Positions 8,406 through 15,819 of a DNA stretch of 16,052 nt are shown here, piece by piece. This DNA comes from Thalassiosira profunda (Eukaryota > Bacillariophyta > Thalassiosirophyceae > Thalassiosirales > Thalassiosiraceae). Every line of letters begins with the position of its first letter. Position 1 is the stretch's first letter. The notes under the pieces were generated by a model. That model saw only the letters and a list, made by a program, of their open reading frames with translations. It was not told the origin of the DNA and searched no databases. The stretch spans positions 1 to 16,052 of the forward strand of contig JALLAP010002805.1 in the NCBI GenBank assembly GCA_036939355.1, read 5' to 3'. The translations under genes were made by a program, and so were the position numbers.

Positions 8406-9308
8406 CTAAACCTTGGCGGGTACCGACTTGCCAAACAAACGAGCCGGAAGAATGCGTTTCATCGGATTCAGTTTGCTTCCCGTGGCGTGTTCGTTGTGGG
8501 AACCGACTGTGATTTCCTCGGTCAGCAACGAAGAAGTTCGCAACGTCTCCGTCCCTTCGACAATGAACGCCACATCCTGGGCGCGCTCACTCTGGTCCGA
8601 ATTGGCACCAGTCATGGAGTGCACGATTTGTTCGAGCGACGCCAGCCTGTCGGTCAGCTGTCCAAGTTGCTGGATCAGAGCAGCGGCGACATTGGCATCG
8701 AAGATGGCCGTACCCTCGGCATCGCCAACTGCCGGAGGCGCAGGCGGTTGGTCGAGACCCGCAAAGACATCAGACTCGAAAGCAGTGTCGTCGCCGTCCG
8801 ACACAATCGAAGTGAAGAGATCGGCGTCCGCGGACCGGTCGCGCTGCCCGAACGGCTCGCCAAACGTTGTCCACTTCACCGAGTCCTGGGCCGCCGCGGA
8901 CTTCTCAGCATCCATGGTCGATTGGAGAATGGCGGCGCCGTCGAACGATTCGAGGCTGACGAGACTGGTATCGGTCCTCCGCACTGGCGAGGCTAGGAGG
9001 GAGAAAGGCTTCACTGCATCGTCGCCCTCGGCCTCGTCGAATGAGGCAATCGTTGGCAAAAGGATGTTCGAGGGAGGCGACGACGCGGCCACTTTCACGA
9101 CTGACAGACTACAAGCCTGCTCGAGAATAGGGAAGCCATTGCTGTCCATCGGCGTCCTAGGACGCACACCGCTCGTGTTCAATGACAGATGGTCGAGAGG
9201 TGGGTCATCAAAGGCTTTGGGGCGAGCTGAGTCGTCGAGGATGAACGTCTCGCCCACGAGTTCCTCGGTCGCAGACGAACGCCTGCGTGGAGGCTTGTCG
9301 AGCCCCAT
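8406..9308 (-). CDS. Unknown protein X1, paralogue of X2
   Basis: A 300-residue protein of no recognised family. It starts at the ATG at 9308; an in-frame TGA lies seven codons upstream, so the start is well bounded. The N-terminus is basic and Ser-rich (MGLDKPPRRRSSATEEL), with an RRRS motif resembling a basophilic kinase site. Most of the protein is acidic, Ser/Pro-rich and probably disordered (DDPPLDHLSLN, FDEAEGDDAV, PFSLLASPVRR). A hydrophobic heptad-like segment at 206-232 (ALIQQLGQLTDRLASLEQ) should form a short coiled coil. The C-terminus is basic and conserved (MKRILPARLFGK). No signal peptide or membrane segment is present. Compared with X2 it has an extra ILDDSARPKAF segment and other in-frame indels, with the frame intact, so both copies look maintained as proteins. 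It shares its upstream region with LC1-1. Confidence 0.82.
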   Translation of the reverse strand: MGLDKPPRRRSSATEELVGETFILDDSARPKAFDDPPLDHLSLNTSGVRPRTPMDSNGFPILEQACSLSVVKVAASSPPSNILLPTIASFDEAEGDDAVKPFSLLASPVRRTDTSLVSLESFDGAAILQSTMDAEKSAAAQDSVKWTTFGEPFGQRDRSADADLFTSIVSDGDDTAFESDVFAGLDQPPAPPAVGDAEGTAIFDANVAAALIQQLGQLTDRLASLEQIVHSMTGANSDQSERAQDVAFIVEGTETLRTSSLLTEEITVGSHNEHATGSKLNPMKRILPARLFGKSVPAKV

Positions 9309-9329
9309 CGTCGGTCCAACGCGATTTCA

Positions 9330-9346
9330 GTGCACAAGATGTGCAC
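9330..9346. promoter_or_regulatory. Perfect inverted repeat GTGCACA-AGA-TGTGCAC
   Basis: A 17-bp dyad whose edge lies about 20 bp upstream of the X1 start codon. The same dyad is found unchanged at 12931-12947 upstream of X2. Each arm itself contains the palindrome GTGCAC. It is a candidate binding site for a dimeric regulator. Confidence 0.5.
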
Positions 9347-9547
9347 ACTCGGGCGGTCGTGCGGTGGTGAGCCCTGCGTTGTAGGGGCGACCTTGCGAAG
9401 TGGTTGTCTCGGGGCGTCAAAGCCCGCTTGCGAGTTGTGAGAGGAGGCCAACCACCGTTGCCGGGCGCCAGCCTGGTCGTCGCCACCGGTCCAGCTGAGT
9501 CCTGCCGGTTGTTTTTAGTCTGATTCGCCCAATTAAAAATTCGAACA

Positions 9548-9592
9548 GATTTGAAAATTAGCATAAAAAATGAAAATGATTTGAAAATTAGC
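9548..9592 (+). repeat. Direct repeat GATTTGAAAATTAGC upstream of LC1-1
   Basis: Two identical 15-base units at 9548-9562 and 9578-9592, with period 30, end 25 bp before the LC1-1 ATG. The second gene copy keeps only a related GATTTGAAAT. The repeat lies in the only strongly AT-rich stretch of this region. Confidence 0.7.
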
Positions 9593-9617
9593 TGGCACAC
9601 CACAACAAACTATTGCA

Positions 9618-10253
9618 ATGACGACGTTGACGTGCGCCCAAGCGATCAAGGCCTGGGAGGCCAAGAGCGAGGGCTCTGCGGCCGAGGCGGCGGAGGTAAA
9701 GCTGTGCAATGCGGGCATCGCCAAGCTGGACAGCAAGGTTCTGGGGACCCTGACGAAGTGCGAGAAACTCAGTTTATCCACCAACATGATCGAGAAGCTC
9801 ACTTCATTGAAGGGGTTGGACGCGCTCAAGATATTGAGCCTGGGCCGCAACAACATCAAGAAGATCGAGAGGCTGGAAGATGTCTCCGCAACGCTGCAGC
9901 AATTGTGGATCTCGTACAATGCGATCGCATCGCTGGACGGGCTGGCGAGCTTGACCAACCTCACGACGCTGTACTGCAGCAACAACCTTCTGAAATCATT
10001 CGACGAGCTGGACAAGCTCAAGGCCAACGAGCAACTGCGCGATGTTCTTTTCGCCGGCAACCCGATGTACGCCGAGATCGGAGGGAAAGAGGCGGCAAGA
10101 CTCGAGATCCTCCGCCGCTTGCCAAACTCCACCTGGTGGCGGCGCAGAGGCGACGTGGTGCGAGGGACGGCAGGCAGGAAGGACGCTGTCACCGGTCTTC
10201 CGCCCCAGCCCTGCCCCGCCCGACAACCGACAACCCCACTCCCCTCCGCTTGA
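9618..10253 (+). CDS. DNAL1: Axonemal dynein light chain 1 (LC1), copy 1, C-terminus replaced
   Basis: Leucine-rich-repeat light chain of the outer-arm dynein, which binds the motor region of a heavy chain in cilia and flagella. Family landmarks are AIKAWEAKSEG, CEKLSLSTNMIEKL, ILSLGRNNIKKIE, LQQLWISYNAI, LYCSNNLLKS and VLFAGNPMY. Residues 1-170 match the second copy (13243) closely, with two extra residues (LT) near the N-terminus. After RRLPN the sequences part abruptly at about 10128. Here the frame continues for 41 residues of unrelated, Arg- and Pro-rich sequence (TWWRRRGDVVRG) that runs into the shared upstream cassette of the next gene and stops at 10251. The family's usual C-terminal segment (LKxxDGxxV) is therefore lost. 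The product could be a nonfunctional or modified paralogue. The complete LC1-2 is the better candidate for the working flagellar protein. Confidence 0.85.
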   Translation: MTTLTCAQAIKAWEAKSEGSAAEAAEVKLCNAGIAKLDSKVLGTLTKCEKLSLSTNMIEKLTSLKGLDALKILSLGRNNIKKIERLEDVSATLQQLWISYNAIASLDGLASLTNLTTLYCSNNLLKSFDELDKLKANEQLRDVLFAGNPMYAEIGGKEAARLEILRRLPNSTWWRRRGDVVRGTAGRKDAVTGLPPQPCPARQPTTPLPSA

Positions 10254-10554
10254 GACACTCAAGGGACAAACGAATCAGACAGCCGGTGAGTAGAGCCATG
10301 GAGGCGGGTACGCTTCGTGGAGGGTGATGTGTGGTTATGCGGCGACGCGATGGAGGAGGCGCAATGTCCGCGCCTCGATCGTGATGGGTATCCGCGGACG
10401 ACAGCGAGCCGTGATGGTCCATGTGTCATTGTGTGGAGTATTGGTGCCTATGTGGTCGATTGCACATACTGGCAACGATTTAGGGACGTCGGCATTGACT
10501 GAGGCTCGCGCTATTTATCCATTTCGATTGTAGTGAATTCTTATCCTTCTCGCC
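10161..10554 (+). repeat. Shared upstream cassette, copy B (promoter/leader-like dispersed repeat)
   Basis: Related to 6823-7185 in the same orientation (landmarks under copy A). It begins within about 30 bp of the point where LC1-1 loses homology to LC1-2, and ends 54 bp before the ATG of the MYND gene. The first 93 bases encode the aberrant C-terminus of LC1-1. Copy B is slightly longer than copy A because of insertions in the middle, near GACGACAGCGAGCC and in the 10450-10500 stretch. Confidence 0.8.
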
Positions 10555-10581
10555 CCCATTTGTGTGACATGACTTAGATAG
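10286..10581 (+). other. Candidate 5' UTR (leader) intron of the MYND gene
   Basis: GTGAGT begins at 10286, at the position equivalent to 6928 in cassette copy A. A pyrimidine-rich stretch and GACTTAGATAG ending at 10581 offer an acceptor 27 bp before the ATG; CAACAG ending at 10587 is an alternative. This rests on sequence and conservation only. Confidence 0.4.
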
Positions 10582-10608
10582 CAACAGACGATCGACCCAT
10601 CAATCAAC

Positions 10609-11886
10609 ATGGAAAATTCCGCGCCCAAGAAATGCAGCAACTTTGGATGCACTGTCACCGCGAACGTGCGCAGTTGCGCTCGTTGCGGGACAGAGGCCTA
10701 CTGCAGCAAGGAATGCCAGCGTGAGTTCGCCATAAATTTATGTCTATGAGTTGTGATGTCCGTGTGATGTATTGATGCACTTGGTATCTTTATTCCAATC
10801 CTAAAAGGCGAGGCGTGGCCAAAGCACAAGGCCTTGTGCAAGATGCTCTCCAATCTCAAGAAGACCTCTGAAGACGCGGAAAATGGAACTGGCGGTCCTC
10901 AGGACGTCTATCGAGCGTTGGCTCGGGGGATGCAGGGGTTGGGTGCGGACGGTGTGAATTGTCAGTACGTGACCTTCACACATGCGGGGGTGGTGAGCTC
11001 GTCAGGCGCTGAAATGCCCCGGGGCGTGCCCGATGGTTTCCCTCTCATCAGGGAAGCTTCGACTGAGTTCGCCAGTCACCGCCACGAGCGTCGTCAGTAC
11101 GGGGAAGGGTTGTACACGAAGCTCTACACCAATCTAGTGAAAAATGAGAGGGAGTGGATGGAGTTCTTCGAGCATCCTCACAACCAGAGCCACGCTGGCG
11201 ACACATCGATGGTGCTCGAAGAGCTGGCTCGGATTCACTCGGAACGAAAGTCATTTGAAGAATTGGGAGGTGTCCTAGATATGCTGGGAAAGACGTTGCA
11301 CTTCTGCAGGGTGCATTGCTCGAATCCCCGGGGCGAGGGGAACCTGGCGATGTTATGTGAGAAGACTGAGTTCTCCATGCTCGGTCTACGGTACGATATG
11401 AACGATGAGCTGGGACGGATCCAGGAGAATGTTCCTATCTTCAGAGACCTCTGCGTGCGAGAGATGTCTCCCAACTATCCCGCAGACAAGCGATTCTTCA
11501 ACCAAATGCGGGAGTCGGGGCTGGGCCTCTTGAATAGCTTCGAAGGTGGCGATTTGAGGGCGAGCTCCATCCATGAGCTGAGTGACGAGTTGATTCTGAA
11601 GATCCTTGAGGCTCTGAAGAAGTCGCAAAAGTTTATGAAAGAAACGGACCCTGCCATTCTCAAGCGGTTGGCGGAACGAGTGGGCATGCCTCCGCCTCCT
11701 GAATTCGTCGACCACGACGCGAGAGACGTGCAGCTGAAACGCTGCGCCAACTGCAACAAGCAAGAGGCTGCCTGCGGAGACTTTCGCAAATGCCACAACT
11801 GCAAGAAAGTGGTCTACTGCGGGCGCACGTGTCAGAGGCAGGACTGGAAGAAGGGAAAGCACAGCAAGGTTTGCCGGTCTGCGTGA
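10609..11886 (+). CDS. Protein with a MYND-type zinc finger at each end, two exons
   Basis: Exons 10609-10720 and 10808-11886 are joined across an 87-bp intron (GTGAGT...AAAG), giving 396 residues. The junction falls inside the first zinc finger and restores YCSKECQREAWPKHKALC. Finger 1 has C9, C14, C23, C26, C32, C36, H44 and C48; its first pair is spaced C-x4-C instead of the usual C-x2-C. Finger 2 at the C-terminus is canonical: C350, C353, C366, C369, C375, C379, H389, C393. MYND fingers mediate protein-protein contacts with proline-rich partners. The roughly 300 residues between them look globular and mostly helical, but I do not recognise them. No SET-domain motifs are visible, so it is not an obvious SMYD methyltransferase. 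The gene sits between the two copies of the X/LC1 block and is preceded by shared cassette B. Confidence 0.9.
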
Positions 11887-12006
11887 GTTCGTTGGAAGGC
11901 AGAGGGGGCAGCGGAGCACATTCGCAGTAAACTGACATGAAAGACGAAACGCGACAGAGCGTACAAATACTTTGCAATCTTGACTACTAGCTCGAGGGAT
12001 CGTCTT

Positions 12007-12909
12007 CTAAACCTTGGCGCTCTTCTTGCCAAACAAGCGGGCGGGAAGCATGCGCTTCACCGAATTTGGCTTGCCTCCTGAGACATCTTTGTGGGAGCCA
12101 CAGTCGGTAGCAGCAAACGACGCGATTTCCTCGGTCAGCAACGAGGAAGTTCGCACCGTCTCTGTCCCTTCGACGATGAACGCCACGTCCTGAGCGCCCT
12201 CGCCCTCGTCCGAGTTGGCACCAGTCATGGAGTGCACGATTTGCTCGAGCGACGCCAACCTGTCAGTCAGCTGCCCGAGCTGCTGGATCAGAGCAGCGGC
12301 GACATTGGCATCGAAGATGGCGACACCATCGGCATCGCCAACTGCCGGAGGCGCAGGTGGCTGTTCGAGACCCGCAAAGACATCAGACTCAAAGGCGGTG
12401 TCGTCTTCGCCGTCAGACACAATCGAGGTGAAGAGGTCGACATCCGCGGATCGGTCGCGCTGCCCGAATGTCTCGCCAAACGTGGTCCACTTGGAATCAG
12501 TCGCCGAATCCTGGGCCGCCGCGGACCTCTCGGCTTCCAGGGTAGATTGGAGAATGGCGGCGCCGTCGAACGATTCGAGGCTGATGACGCTGGTGTCATT
12601 CTTCCTCACAGGCGAGGCTAGGAGGGAGAAGGGCTTCACTGCATCGCCGCCCTCGGCCTCGTCGAGCGAGAGGTTCGTCGGTAGCAGGATGTTCGAAGGA
12701 GGCAACGACGCGGCCACTTTCACGACTGACAGGCGACTGCTGGCCGTCTCATGCTCCTGAATAGGGAAGCCGTTGCTGTCCACAGGAGTCTTGGGGCGCA
12801 CGCCGCTCATGTCCAGCGATAGGTGGTCGAGTGGTGGGTCGGCGAATGCCTCGCCGAGGAGTTCCTCGTTCGCCAACGACCGCCTGCGTGGAGGCTTGTC
12901 GAGCCCCAT
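12007..12909 (-). CDS. Unknown protein X2, paralogue of X1
   Basis: A 300-residue protein of no recognised family, related to X1 along its whole length. It shares the basic N-terminus (MGLDKPPRRRSLANEEL), the acidic Ser/Pro-rich middle, the coiled-coil segment (ALIQQLGQLTDRLASLEQ) and the C-terminal LPARLFGKK. Differences are in frame: the ILDDSARPKAF stretch of X1 is absent, while X2 has an added ATDS before KWTTF and extra residues in ASFAATDCGSHKD. The equal length of the two proteins is therefore coincidental. Strongest conservation lies in the coiled coil and both termini, which are the likely functional parts. It is convergent with the MYND gene (120 bp apart, nothing recognisable between) and divergent from LC1-2. 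The function is unknown; divergent pairing with a flagellar gene makes a flagellar role possible but unproven. Confidence 0.82.
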   Translation of the reverse strand: MGLDKPPRRRSLANEELLGEAFADPPLDHLSLDMSGVRPKTPVDSNGFPIQEHETASSRLSVVKVAASLPPSNILLPTNLSLDEAEGGDAVKPFSLLASPVRKNDTSVISLESFDGAAILQSTLEAERSAAAQDSATDSKWTTFGETFGQRDRSADVDLFTSIVSDGEDDTAFESDVFAGLEQPPAPPAVGDADGVAIFDANVAAALIQQLGQLTDRLASLEQIVHSMTGANSDEGEGAQDVAFIVEGTETVRTSSLLTEEIASFAATDCGSHKDVSGGKPNSVKRMLPARLFGKKSAKV

Positions 12910-13242
12910 CGTCGGTCCAACGCGATTTCAGTGCACAAGATGTGCACACTCGGGCGGTCGTGCGGTGGTCGAGCCCTGCGTTGTAGGGGCGACCTTACCT
13001 TTTACGAAGTGGTTGTCTCGGGGCGTCGAAGCCCGCTTGCGAGTTGTGAGAGGAGGCCAACCACCAGTTGCCGGCGCGCCAGCCTGAGTCGTCGCTACGG
13101 TCGAGTCCTGCACAAGGTGTTTTGCGGTCGAAATCAAAAAATGAAACCGATTTGAAATACTTAGAGCCAGCGTACTTTTGAATCCACACCCAAACCGAGC
13201 ACGAGCAGGTGCTGGAAGCTACCTCTTTAATCAATCGCTACT
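12910..13242. promoter_or_regulatory. Shared divergent promoter region of X2 and LC1-2
   Basis: 333 bp between divergent start codons, homologous to 9309-9617. The X-proximal part is almost unchanged, while the LC1-proximal 120 bp are largely different apart from AAAAAATGAAA and GATTTGAAAT. No other gene is visible in it. Confidence 0.6.
12931..12947. promoter_or_regulatory. Perfect inverted repeat GTGCACA-AGA-TGTGCAC, second copy
   Basis: Identical to 9330-9346 and at the same distance from the X2 start codon. It lies in a block that is unchanged between the two duplicates, so its conservation is not independent evidence of function. Confidence 0.5.
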
Positions 13243-13815
13243 ATGACGACGTGCGCCCAAGCGATCAAGGCCTGGGAAGCCAAGAGCGAAGGCTCGGCGG
13301 CGGAGGCGACGGAAGTGAAGCTGTGCAATGCGGGCATTGCAAAGCTGGACAGCAAGGTTTTGGGGACTCTGTCGAAGTGCGAAAAACTGTCTCTCTCCAC
13401 CAATTTGGTTGAAAAGCTAGTCTCTCTGAAGGGATTGGACGCGCTCAAGATTCTGAGCCTGGGCCGGAACAACATCAAGAAGATCGAACGATTGGAAGAT
13501 GTGGCGGGGACTCTCCAGCAGTTGTGGATCAGCTACAATGCGATTGCGTCATTGGACGGGCTGGCGAGCTTGACCAACCTCACGACGCTGTACTGCAGCA
13601 ACAACCTCCTGAAATCGTTCGATGAACTGGACAAGCTCAAGGCCAACGAGCAACTGCGCGACGTGCTCTTCGCCGGCAACCCAATGTACGCCGAGGTCGG
13701 AGGGAAAGAGGCGGCAAGACTCGAGATCCTCCGCCGCTTGCCAAACTTGAAGATCATCGACGGCGAGTTCGTCAAGCCCTCCGAGCGCGAGGCGGCGCAG
13801 GCCCCGTCGGAGTGA
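13243..13815 (+). CDS. DNAL1: Axonemal dynein light chain 1 (LC1), copy 2, complete
   Basis: A 190-residue leucine-rich-repeat protein, a length close to animal and algal LC1. It matches the family from end to end: N-terminal AIKAWEAKSEG, LRR core with CEKLSLSTN, ILSLGRNNIKKIE, LQQLWISYNAI and VLFAGNPMY, and the C-terminal LPNLKIIDGEFVKPSE that copy 1 lacks. LC1 binds the outer-arm dynein heavy chain and tunes motor activity, so its presence indicates motile cilia or flagella at some life stage. It is a single exon starting at ATG 13243. It is divergent from X2 and convergent with argininosuccinate lyase, whose stop codon lies 98 bp downstream; no other feature is visible between them. Confidence 0.94.
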   Translation: MTTCAQAIKAWEAKSEGSAAEATEVKLCNAGIAKLDSKVLGTLSKCEKLSLSTNLVEKLVSLKGLDALKILSLGRNNIKKIERLEDVAGTLQQLWISYNAIASLDGLASLTNLTTLYCSNNLLKSFDELDKLKANEQLRDVLFAGNPMYAEVGGKEAARLEILRRLPNLKIIDGEFVKPSEREAAQAPSE

Positions 13816-13913
13816 AGTTGCTGAATGCACTGGATTCATGAAACTGCCTTTAGCGCAACCAATAAGAAACTGCCTACTCCTTTACATCCACCACTTCAAC
13901 CGTCACACAACAC

Positions 13914-15819
13914 TCAGAGCGTCTTTGCAAACGCAACGCAGCTTTCGATCTGCTCCATCACGCGGGCCTTGGCCGTTCCGCCAATGGAGCTCTTGCGCTC
14001 CACGCTCACCTCGTAGTTCCACACGCTCAGCACGTCGTGTTCGAATCGAGAATCGATCTTCTGGAGCTGGTCGAGCGTCAGCGTGTCGATGCTCACCTCC
14101 GTTTCCTCCGCCAGACGGACGCAGGCTCCGCTGATGTGGTGCGTCTCGCGGAACGGCACGCCCTTCCTCACCAGGTAATCTGCCAGGTCGGTCGCCAGCA
14201 TCTCCGGACACAGCGCCCGCATGAGCATCTTGGGATTGGGCCTCATCGTCACAATCACCCCCGTCGCGATGGCCAGGCAGTCCTTCACGGTGTCCACGGC
14301 ATCGAACAACGGCACCTTGTCCTCCTGCAGGTCCTTATTGTACGCCCGCGGCAATCCCTTCAGCGTGGCCATCAACCCCACGCTCCGCCCCAGCGCCACG
14401 CCCGCCTTTCCTCGCAGCAACTCCAAAGCATCCGGGTTCTTCTTCTGGGGCATCAATGAGCTGCCAGTGGCGTAGGCGTCGTCCATGTCCACGCATTTGA
14501 GCATGTTGTTGATTATGAGGTCCTCCGCGAACTGGCTGAGGTGCGTCAAGAGCAGAGAGTGCCACATGAGGAACTCCACGACAAAGTCCCGGTCGCAGAC
14601 GCTGTCGAGGGAGTTGGAGGTGACGCCGTCGAATCCCAGCTCGTTGGCCAGGAACTCCCGATCGACGCCGAACGCGTTTCCGGCCAGCGCGCCACTTCCG
14701 AGGGGGCACTGGTTGGCGCGCGGAATCAGCTCCTGCAGCCGTTGCGCGTCCCGCGTGANGCGCGCCACTTCCGAGGGGGCACTGGTTGGCGCGCGGAATC
14801 AGCTCCTGCAGCCGTTGCGCGTCCCGCGTGATGGCGGCCATGTGGCTCATCAGCCAGTGGCTGAAGCGAATGGGCTGCGCGGGTTGGAGGTGGGTGTACC
14901 CCGCCATCAAGACGTCGATGTGCTCCCGCGCGAATTCGCTCGCGGCCTCGAGCAACGTCGCAAGGTCCTTCAGAATGTCCTTTTCGGCCTCCACAGTCCA
15001 CATGCGCGTGTCGGTGGCCACCTGATCGTTGCGACTGCGCCCCGTGTGCAGTTTCCCGCCCAACGGTCCGATAATTTCCGTCAATCGCCGCTCGTTGGCC
15101 GTGTGGATGTCCTCGTCGCCCGGTTTCAATTCGAACGTTCCGTTGGCCCACTCCTCATGCACCTTCTGCAGTCCGGCGACGATCGTCGCGGATTCCTCCG
15201 GGGTGAGGATGCCCACCTTCTGCGTGGCCTTGGCGTAGGCGATGGAGCCGCGGAGGTCCTGCGCCCACATTCTATCATCAGAGATTGCAACAAACGGACG
15301 TTGTCAGATGAGATCTTCTGGTATCCTGTGGCTTCTGCACTTGTGAATTGCAGACATACACCAGCGCTCACTCACCTTTTGTCGAAGCCGATGCTCTCGT
15401 TGAACTTCTCCATGATCGGGTCGGTCCCTCCCTTGAACCGCCCGCCGGCCCCGAAGAGCCCTCCGCGGGATCCCGCGGCTGCAGATGTAAGTGATTGCAT
15501 CGATGAGATCATTTGCAAGGAAGGGAATAGCGCAGTAACAGGAACCACGCGTCGTTATGAGCGGATGCAGTGCTTGGGCGATCGACCTGAGCAACGCTCC
15601 CCCCCCCCAAAGATACCTCACCCAATCTCTGCTGCATCCCAGAGAAACGACAGGCAACGAGAGCACCGTCCACTCATACATCTCTCTCGCATAGCGAGGC
15701 ACTATCGAGACGCCGTTGCAATTGCAATTGCAACATGCTCGCCCAGCGACGCACCCAACCAACACCCTGCCCAACATCGCCGCGCATCGGCACGCACCTT
15801 CCTCCGACTTCTCCGCCAT
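13914..15819 (-). CDS. ASL: Argininosuccinate lyase, three exons
   Basis: Cleaves argininosuccinate to arginine and fumarate, the last step of arginine synthesis. Exons on the minus strand are 15819-15798, 15478-15376 and 15271-13914. The introns are 319 bp (GTGCGT...GCAG) and 104 bp (GTGAGT...ATAG). The tiny first exon (MAEKSEE plus one base) joins in frame to AAGSRGGLFGAGGRFKGG, and the second junction gives FDKRMWAQDL. Landmarks are DPIMEKFNESI, DEDIHTANERRL, KLHTGRSRNDQV, GYTHLQPAQPIRFSHW, SNSLDSVCDRDFV, the family signature GSSLMPQKKNPD, and YNKDLQEDK. A 72-bp duplication plus N (14687-14831) breaks the frame artificially. Without it the protein is 469 residues, close to the usual length of about 460. 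The frame is open upstream of the ATG but has no earlier ATG, so no targeting peptide is supported and the enzyme is probably cytosolic. Confidence 0.95.
14687..14831. repeat. Assembly artefact: exact 72-bp duplication around a single N
   Basis: Bases 14687-14758 recur exactly at 14760-14831 with one N at 14759. The extra 73 bases frameshift argininosuccinate lyase at LQELIPRANQCPLGSGA. Removing them restores the conserved PLGSGALAGN segment. The identical length to the 579-723 event points to a fixed overlap used by the assembler. Confidence 0.95.
15715..15734. repeat. 20-bp perfect palindrome of TTGCAA units in ASL intron 1
   Basis: GTTGCAATTGCAATTGCAAC reads the same on both strands and is built from overlapping TTGCAA/TGCAAT units. 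It lies in the 319-bp first intron, about 85 bp downstream of the ASL exon 1 donor. It may be a simple repeat or a binding site. Confidence 0.7.

Larger units (their letters stand above)
9309..9617. promoter_or_regulatory. Shared divergent promoter region of X1 and LC1-1
   Basis: 309 bp between divergent start codons. The half next to X1 is nearly identical to the corresponding region of the second copy: the first ~60 bases upstream of the X start match without change, and similarity continues through GAGTTGTGAGAGGAGGCC. The half next to LC1 has diverged apart from an A-rich tract with AAAAAATGAAA and GATTTGAAA motifs. A bidirectional promoter is the simplest reading. Confidence 0.6.
8406..10127. 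repeat. Segmental duplication, copy 1 (X1 and LC1-1)
   Basis: The block from the stop codon of X1 to codon 170 of LC1-1 is homologous to 12007-13746 over both genes and the shared region between them. The left boundary is close to the X stop codons, because sequence beyond them (below 8406 and below 12007) is unrelated. The right boundary is sharp, inside the LC1 coding sequence at about 10128. Confidence 0.93.
12007..13746. repeat. Segmental duplication, copy 2 (X2 and LC1-2)
   Basis: Partner of 8406-10127, covering X2, the shared divergent promoter and LC1-2 up to codon 168. Both copies keep the same orientation and lie about 3.6 kb apart, with the MYND gene between them. Many scattered substitutions and several in-frame indels show that the duplication is real and not an assembly echo. 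Confidence 0.93.

Noticed and set aside
8413..9384. 323-residue + strand reading frame opposite X1
   Set aside because: The minus-strand frame is the one that stays intact and alignable in both duplicates with in-frame indels. The + frame is broken in copy 2, where only a shorter 181-residue frame remains.
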